Origin: Cryptomeria japonica
Taxonomy: Eukaryota; Streptophyta; Pinopsida; Cupressales; Cupressaceae
DNA: 64,000 nt
NCBI RefSeq assembly: GCF_030272615.1
Contig: NC_081415.1
Coordinates: forward strand, 102,216,796-102,280,795
Reading direction: 5' to 3'
Shown here piece after piece: positions 59,107 to 64,000 of this stretch. Within the stretch, counting starts at the first letter, position 1. Each line of letters opens with the position of its first letter. The position numbers and the translations under genes were made by a program. Under the pieces are notes generated by a model. The model did not search any database. It worked only from the letters and a program-made list of their open reading frames with translations, and was not told the DNA's origin.

Positions 59107-59997
59107 CTAGTTTCCTCCTTTGAATTTTCTGAACCTTTCTAGTTTGTCCTTGTTATTGCCATTAGGACAGTTTATAGCAATATGTCCTATCCGATTGTAA
59201 GAAAAGCATTTCAAAGGTAGCTTACCTTTGTATTTACCGGTTCCTTTAGGAAGCTTTCTAGCAAGGAGAGCTTCAAATGCCATGAGAATCTCCTCATCAT
59301 TCATTTCTCTGCTCTGACTAGGTTCACCACTAGTGCTAGCTTCTTTTCCTTTTCTGGATGGTAAAGCAGAGGCTTTAAATGTTGATTCAGTCTTTTGAAC
59401 ACTACCATAAAAACTATTTATCTCATAGGTTGTCAGCTTGACTATGATGGAGTCCAAGGATACCTTAGTCTTGTCTATTGATCTCAACTCCTGAATAGCA
59501 GCAACCCTTATTGCATAGACCGACAACAGGGATCTCAGGACTTTGCTTACCACAATGGAATCTTCTATTTTACCACCTGCACTCTTGATTTCTCCAACAA
59601 CTATTTTGATTCTTATTCCATACTGTTGAATGGTCTCACCTTCAACCATCCGCATATCTTCAAACTTCCCTCTCAAGCTTTCTTCCTTAGCCTGTTTTAC
59701 ATATTCATCACCACCATAGATATTTTCAAGAGCATCCCATACCTTTTTGGGATTTACCTTGTCTTGAACATCAATAAACTCAATGTCAGAAAGACTACTG
59801 ATAAGGGCTTCCATGACTTGCCCATTTTCTTGTATCTCTCTCTTTTGGTCATCGGTGAGAGTACCGATAGGGACAACATAGACATTCTCAAAATAACTCC
59901 AATGTTGAGCACCCATGCTTCTGATGAATATCTTCATCCTATCTTTCCATATACCAAAATTTTCCCTGTTAAACTTTGGACCTTCCCTCTTCATCAT
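59107..59997 (-). pseudogene. F gag
   Basis: ATG 59997 (MMKREGPKFNRENFGIWK) lies 57 bases after the PBS. The UBN2-type gag core follows (VWDALENIYGGDEYVKQ, LRGKFEDMRMVEGETIQQY, KVLRSLL). The zinc knuckle near the end reads CFSYNRIGHIAINC, its second Cys replaced by Tyr. The frame ends at a TAG (59107-59109), after which the same frame goes on into the protease, so gag and pol were one ORF. Confidence 0.92.
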
Positions 59998-60052
59998 TTG
60001 ACTAGGATCTTTACCTCAAGCGGTTAAGCTTACAACACAGAGGACCTAGAGA

Positions 60053-60064
60053 GCTCTGATACCA
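60053..60064 (-). other. F primer-binding site
   Basis: TGGTATCAGAGC on the minus strand, two bases inside the 5' LTR end; initiator tRNA-Met type. Confidence 0.94.
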
Positions 60065-60066
60065 AT

Positions 60067-61669
60067 TGATACTTCAATGATGAACCAATAGTACCAAACC
60101 GGTACTGAGAGGGGGGGGTGAAACAGTTCAGTCAAAAATATAGTCCAAAACCGGTTTGATAGCAAATACTTCAAATGACTGACAAGCAGTGATATTAGCT
60201 AAAACAGAGTTCAACCGGTAAGACCCAGAACTACTAAAACAAACATAAACCGATCACTCACTAAGCTTTCCTCTTAGCCCAATACTACAATACCATTACA
60301 CCCTCATGCATGAACAGGTAAACTATTATTTGATCTTCACAACAGTTAGTTCAGCAAGTTTTATAGATAGGCATAAAACACAGAACCATCATATGCTCAA
60401 CAGGTAATAACAAAGCATCACAAGACAGAAGCATCACACATGACACACATATTTTTCATGTGGAAACCCAACTGGGAAAAACCACGGTGGGGATGAATGC
60501 CCACAAGCTGCTTTTTGAACTCTTTAGAAGTCTGCTCTGTTAGGAGCCTTGTCTGGTTAAAGACATTACAATAGGTTCTGCTAGGAACCGATCCTATTAG
60601 GGATCACTCGGTTAAGGGATGGCTACAATACCCAGTTAAGGGTTAAACCCGGTTAGGGTTACCTTGTTAGAGGATTTGAAGAACTCAATAGCTAAAGGAT
60701 CTCCAGAGCTATATAGCTTCCCAAAACTCATTAACTTTGAGTTACCCAATTAAAGGATTTGAATCAAGCCAGTTAAAGCTACCCTGTTAAGGGATTTGTA
60801 TCAAGCCAGTTAAGGCTACCCTATTAAGGGATTTCACAACTGTTGAAGTGGTTAGAGATCAACGGGAATTACAATGATCTGGTAGCAGCACTCAATGCTA
60901 ATGCAGATCCGTTTTGGCTCCTCTTCACCTTCTGCACATTCACTTTGTCGGTATCTCTTCTCTCCTTTGGTCTAGAAAGAATCACGTATCACTTCCCTTG
61001 GATACACACATACAACTTCTGCCAACAACCTTAGAAAGAAACACAACATCGACCTTATAGGAAACATACAAGTTGGTAACAAAACCCTAAACCCTAAACC
61101 TGTTAGGTTAAGCAATTCAGGCGGTTCAATCCTGACCGTTGAATCATACTGCATTAAATGCAACAACCTTGAATTGATCTCAAGACATTCTCCATCGTCC
61201 ATTATCCACCGATTTCATGGCGGCTGATAACCCATCACGTGTTAGCATCGTTTGACAAACTTTGCACATTCCCGAGGTAGATAGGAATAGTCTTCTTCAT
61301 GCAAGATCCTTCACGCGCACAGAGCTTATGTGGCAACACGACCTGTTCTCCATTATACTGCTAACTCATCATACAAAGAGCACCGATTGAGTCACACATG
61401 CTTGAGGTACTCCAACCGAAAATCTTGAAGTGGAAGCTACCTACCAACCGGTAGTCATACAATGCTTCCATGTGCCAGTTCCCATAATTGTATGCCGGTT
61501 CACCTTGAGCAAATATACCACTTCATTTTGGTATATATACCGGTTCACACATATGCCGGTTCTCTCTTCTCACATATCACATATGCTGGTTCACTTCATA
61601 TCACATATTGACATCAATGACAACATACAATATCATTATGTCCTTATACCGGTTGACATAATGCCAACA
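60067..61669 (-). repeat. F 5' LTR
   Basis: Right copy, 1,603 bp. TATA word GGTATATATACC at 61530-61541; hairpin motif at 60460-60485. Differences from the left copy are mostly single transitions. Confidence 0.93.
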
Positions 61670-61674
61670 CAACA

Positions 61675-62354
61675 AAGGAGAATTCTAGTGAAATTCCAAC
61701 TGCGTAACAACATCTAACAAAATAACAAACCTATCTAATGAAATAAACTAAGGCTTCAACATATATAGAGAGATCAACATAAATGGGTAGGAATTTATGG
61801 TTTCCAAAACCATACTCAACGCCTAAGAGGTAAGTTGTGTCATAAACATCTTGCTAATTCCATGACATGTTGCATATAGCAACTTCCAAAACAACAATGC
61901 CTATCTCATTCATAATAGTTATCTTGCCAAATACAATGTAAGTACAACATAGAAATTACTATGACCAAGAATAGGTGCATTACTTACCTCATAGCACTTC
62001 TCAAAATTGAACTCCACCATAAATTCTAGCTACTAAATAATAACTCCTTGTGACTTTTCCACTGAACTAGTAATCGCCATAGTCATAATGGAAACTTGTA
62101 ATTGTCCAAAAATAGCATCTCATGACACTTCTCCTAAAAAATAGGGACTCCAAAAGTGGGTGTCAACTTCCTAGAAAGCAGGAATTCATGCCTCACACTC
62201 ACCTTCCATGTAGGATGCCACCTCACCAAAAGGTCTCACAAAGATGACATGACATTAGGAAGCTAGAAACTTAAGTTATAGCAATATACATGTAAACTAA
62301 TTAAATAATTCAACATTTTAGGACTCTTAAGGTTGAGATATGTTAATCCCAATA
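61675..62354 (-). repeat. G 3' LTR, proximal piece
   Basis: On the minus strand the LTR starts TATTGGGATTAACATATC (TG changed to TA) at 62354. CTCTATATATG at about 61760-61770 is a TATA candidate. It ends at the F duplication; with 53820-54060 the LTR totals about 920 bp. Confidence 0.6.
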
Positions 62355-62379
62355 TTCTCCAACTTGTTGAAGAACTGTC

Positions 62380-64000
62380 AAGAGTCAAAAATCTGTCATT
62401 TTCTCAAGGCCCATAGAACTAACACACCATCCAAACTTTTCAATGCTTACTGGCTTTGTAAATGTATCTGTAACATTGGCTAAATAATCAACCTTCTTCA
62501 TATTCACTTTTCCATCTTCTACCATATCATGATCAAAGTGAAACTATACATCAATGTGCTTTGTTTTGGCATGGAAAGTAAAATTCTTCGCTAAGCAAAT
62601 GGCACTTTGGTTGTCACAATAGATATTAATTTGTCTTGCATAAAACCAATGTCAAAACACAATCTCTTAATCCCAATGGTTTCCTTACAAGCATGATTAG
62701 CTTCCATATACTCTGCTTTTGTAGCGAACAAAGCGACTACAACCTACCACTTACTCATCTAGTTGATATCATCACCAAACATCATGAACATGTATCTGTT
62801 TCTAGATATTCTGCTATCAATGTCATCTACCCAATCTCAATCCACACATCCATGAATATAAACTAAAATACGAGGTCCAGTAGGATAATCATGAAAACAA
62901 AAGTAAGATTCAAAAGTACCCCTCAAATACCTAAACACTCTCTTAACCACATCCCAATGTACCCTACTATAATTGGTCATAAATTAACTAAGGACTCCCA
63001 CTTCTTAGTCAATGTATAGCCTAATACAAACCATAGCATACATCAAGCTACCAATTGCACTAGCATAAGGTACTCTAGTCATTTCCTCCATCTCAGTAGG
63101 ATATTTTGGACAATCCTCCACAAAATGTTGTCCCCTATAACAATGGTACAACTAATTGTGTGCAATCTATCATGTTCAATCTCTCCAACACAGAGTTAAC
63201 ATATTTACTTTGTCTCATCCAAAAATTTCTACTAGCTTTATCTCTAATGATCTTAATCCCAATAAAATATCTTATTGTACCTAGATCTTTTATCTCAAAC
63301 TATTTTGCTAACTAAGACTTCAAAACTGAAATCATTATTTTACCATTCCCAATAAACAAAATACCATCCACATACATGACTATGATGAGAATGTGACCAT
63401 TTTCAAATTTACAATACACACAATGGTCAAATTTAGATCTCAAAAATCCCAAAGACAACACATAAGTGTCAAACTTTTGATACCATATTCTAGGAGACTG
63501 TTTTGAACCATACAAAGATTTGTTCAAATTACAAACAAGTCTCTCTTTACCTCTTTCAACGAAATGCTTTGGCTGTGACATGTAGATTTCCTCCCCCAAA
63601 TCCCATGAAGGAATGTTATCTTCACATCCATCTATACAACTTCCAAGTCATAAGTTGTTGCAAGTGATGATAAGAAGTGAATGGATGTCACCTTGGCTAC
63701 ATGAGATAATATTTCACCATAATCAATTCCCTCCACCTAATAATATCCCTCCATGACTAATCATGCTTTATGCTTCTCAATGCTATCATTTGAACCCAGT
63801 TTCTTCTTGAACACCCATTTACATCCAACAAGTTTTTTTCTCTCAAGAAAAGGTACCAAATATCATGTAGCATTCTTCTTCAATGCTAACATCTCTTCAT
63901 TCATGGATTCCATGTAGGAATCTATAGAAAGCATATCCATAGCCTCTCTAACAATCCTAGGCTCATCAGCATTAGCAATGAAAGGAAATATACAACTAGA
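62380..64000 (-). pseudogene. G reverse transcriptase and RNase H, heavily decayed
   Basis: From the right edge leftwards the minus strand reads VGCKWVFKKKLGSND, EGIDYGEILSHVAKVTSI, then 63312-63599 with EEIYMSQPKHFVERGKE, NLNKSLYGSKQSPRIWY and VMYVDGILFIGNG, where the catalytic YVDD has become YVDG. RNase H relics follow at about 62560-62860 (ATKAEYMEANHACKE; DNQSA-type and KTKHI-type text in other frames). Many stops and several frameshifts are present. A typical copia order and a lineage closer to B than to F by the EEIYMSQP wording. Confidence 0.82.

Larger units (their letters stand above)
54061..61669 (-). mobile_element. Copia element F, nearly complete, inside the G LTR
   Basis: LTRs at 54061-55665 (3') and 60067-61669 (5') are flanked by a perfect target duplication CAACA (54056-54060, 61670-61674). 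PBS, polypurine tract and all copia domains (gag, PR, IN, RT, RNase H) are present on the minus strand. Damage is limited to stops at 59107, 57495 and 56493 and one frameshift near 58228. The LTRs are about 95 percent alike by eye. Repeated ACCGGT words in the LTR and the PPT context suggest the Sirevirus group; this placement is an inference. Confidence 0.95.
53820..64000 (-). mobile_element. Decayed copia element G, 5' part outside window
   Basis: On the minus strand, RT and RNase H text (62380-64000) is followed by a purine-rich AGTTGGAGAA and an LTR start TATTGGGATTAAC at 62354. The LTR text continues to 61675, is interrupted by element F, and resumes from 54060 to about 53820 (ending TTAGATTTAGCA on the minus strand). 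gag, protease, integrase and the 5' LTR would lie to the right of the window. Confidence 0.65.

Noticed and set aside
1-64000. Host genes, tRNA genes, CRISPR arrays
   Set aside because: No frame outside retroelements shows a recognisable host domain or exon structure, no cloverleaf was noticed, and no direct repeats with regular spacers occur.

Overview
The window reads as nuclear DNA of a seed plant with a large, repeat-filled genome. A gymnosperm such as a conifer is plausible, but the sequence alone does not prove it. I see no convincing host gene, tRNA, rRNA or CRISPR array. Almost everything that can be named is LTR retrotransposon, in various states of decay, plus one LINE ORF1 remnant. 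Coding remnants are broken mainly by nonsense changes that fit C-to-T decay of methylated DNA.

Layout. (1) 1-11447, minus strand: a Ty3/gypsy element of Tat-like type (called G1). It has gag, protease, G-patch, RT, RNase H and integrase in one reading frame with about 15 stops, a 2.2-kb leader, a primer-binding site (PBS) and a 5' LTR; its 3' LTR lies outside the window. (2) 11448-22797: AT-rich DNA with three solo copia-type LTRs (K, I, J) that have matching or near-matching 5-bp target duplications (TSDs), an 83-bp tandem repeat and a LINE ORF1 relic. (3) 22798-53344: a nest three levels deep. Copia element C (about 7 kb without insertions) was split inside its integrase gene by copia element B and inside the RT/RNase H junction by small element E. 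B was itself hit by A (intact LTRs, no pol, two unusual ORFs), by D (gypsy-type LTRs and PBS, no pol, one unknown ORF) and by H (a copia element whose 5' part was deleted together with part of B). (4) 53820-64000, minus strand: a decayed copia element G whose 3' LTR was split by copia element F. F is the best preserved autonomous element here, with two 1.6-kb LTRs, a perfect TSD and a complete gag-pol with three stops and one frameshift.

How the parts relate. C, F and H encode the usual copia order gag-PR-IN-RT-RNase H. A lacks every pol domain but shares with them the PBS (TGGTATCAGAGC), the polypurine tract (PPT) context and LTR motifs, so it was probably moved by enzymes of such relatives. 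D shares its non-methionine PBS type with G1, so a G1-like element is a candidate helper. The most interesting items are the long non-pol ORFs of A and D, the self-complementary minisatellite in the D LTR, and a hairpin motif in several different LTR families whose two arms change together (GTGG/CCAC, GAGG/CCTC).
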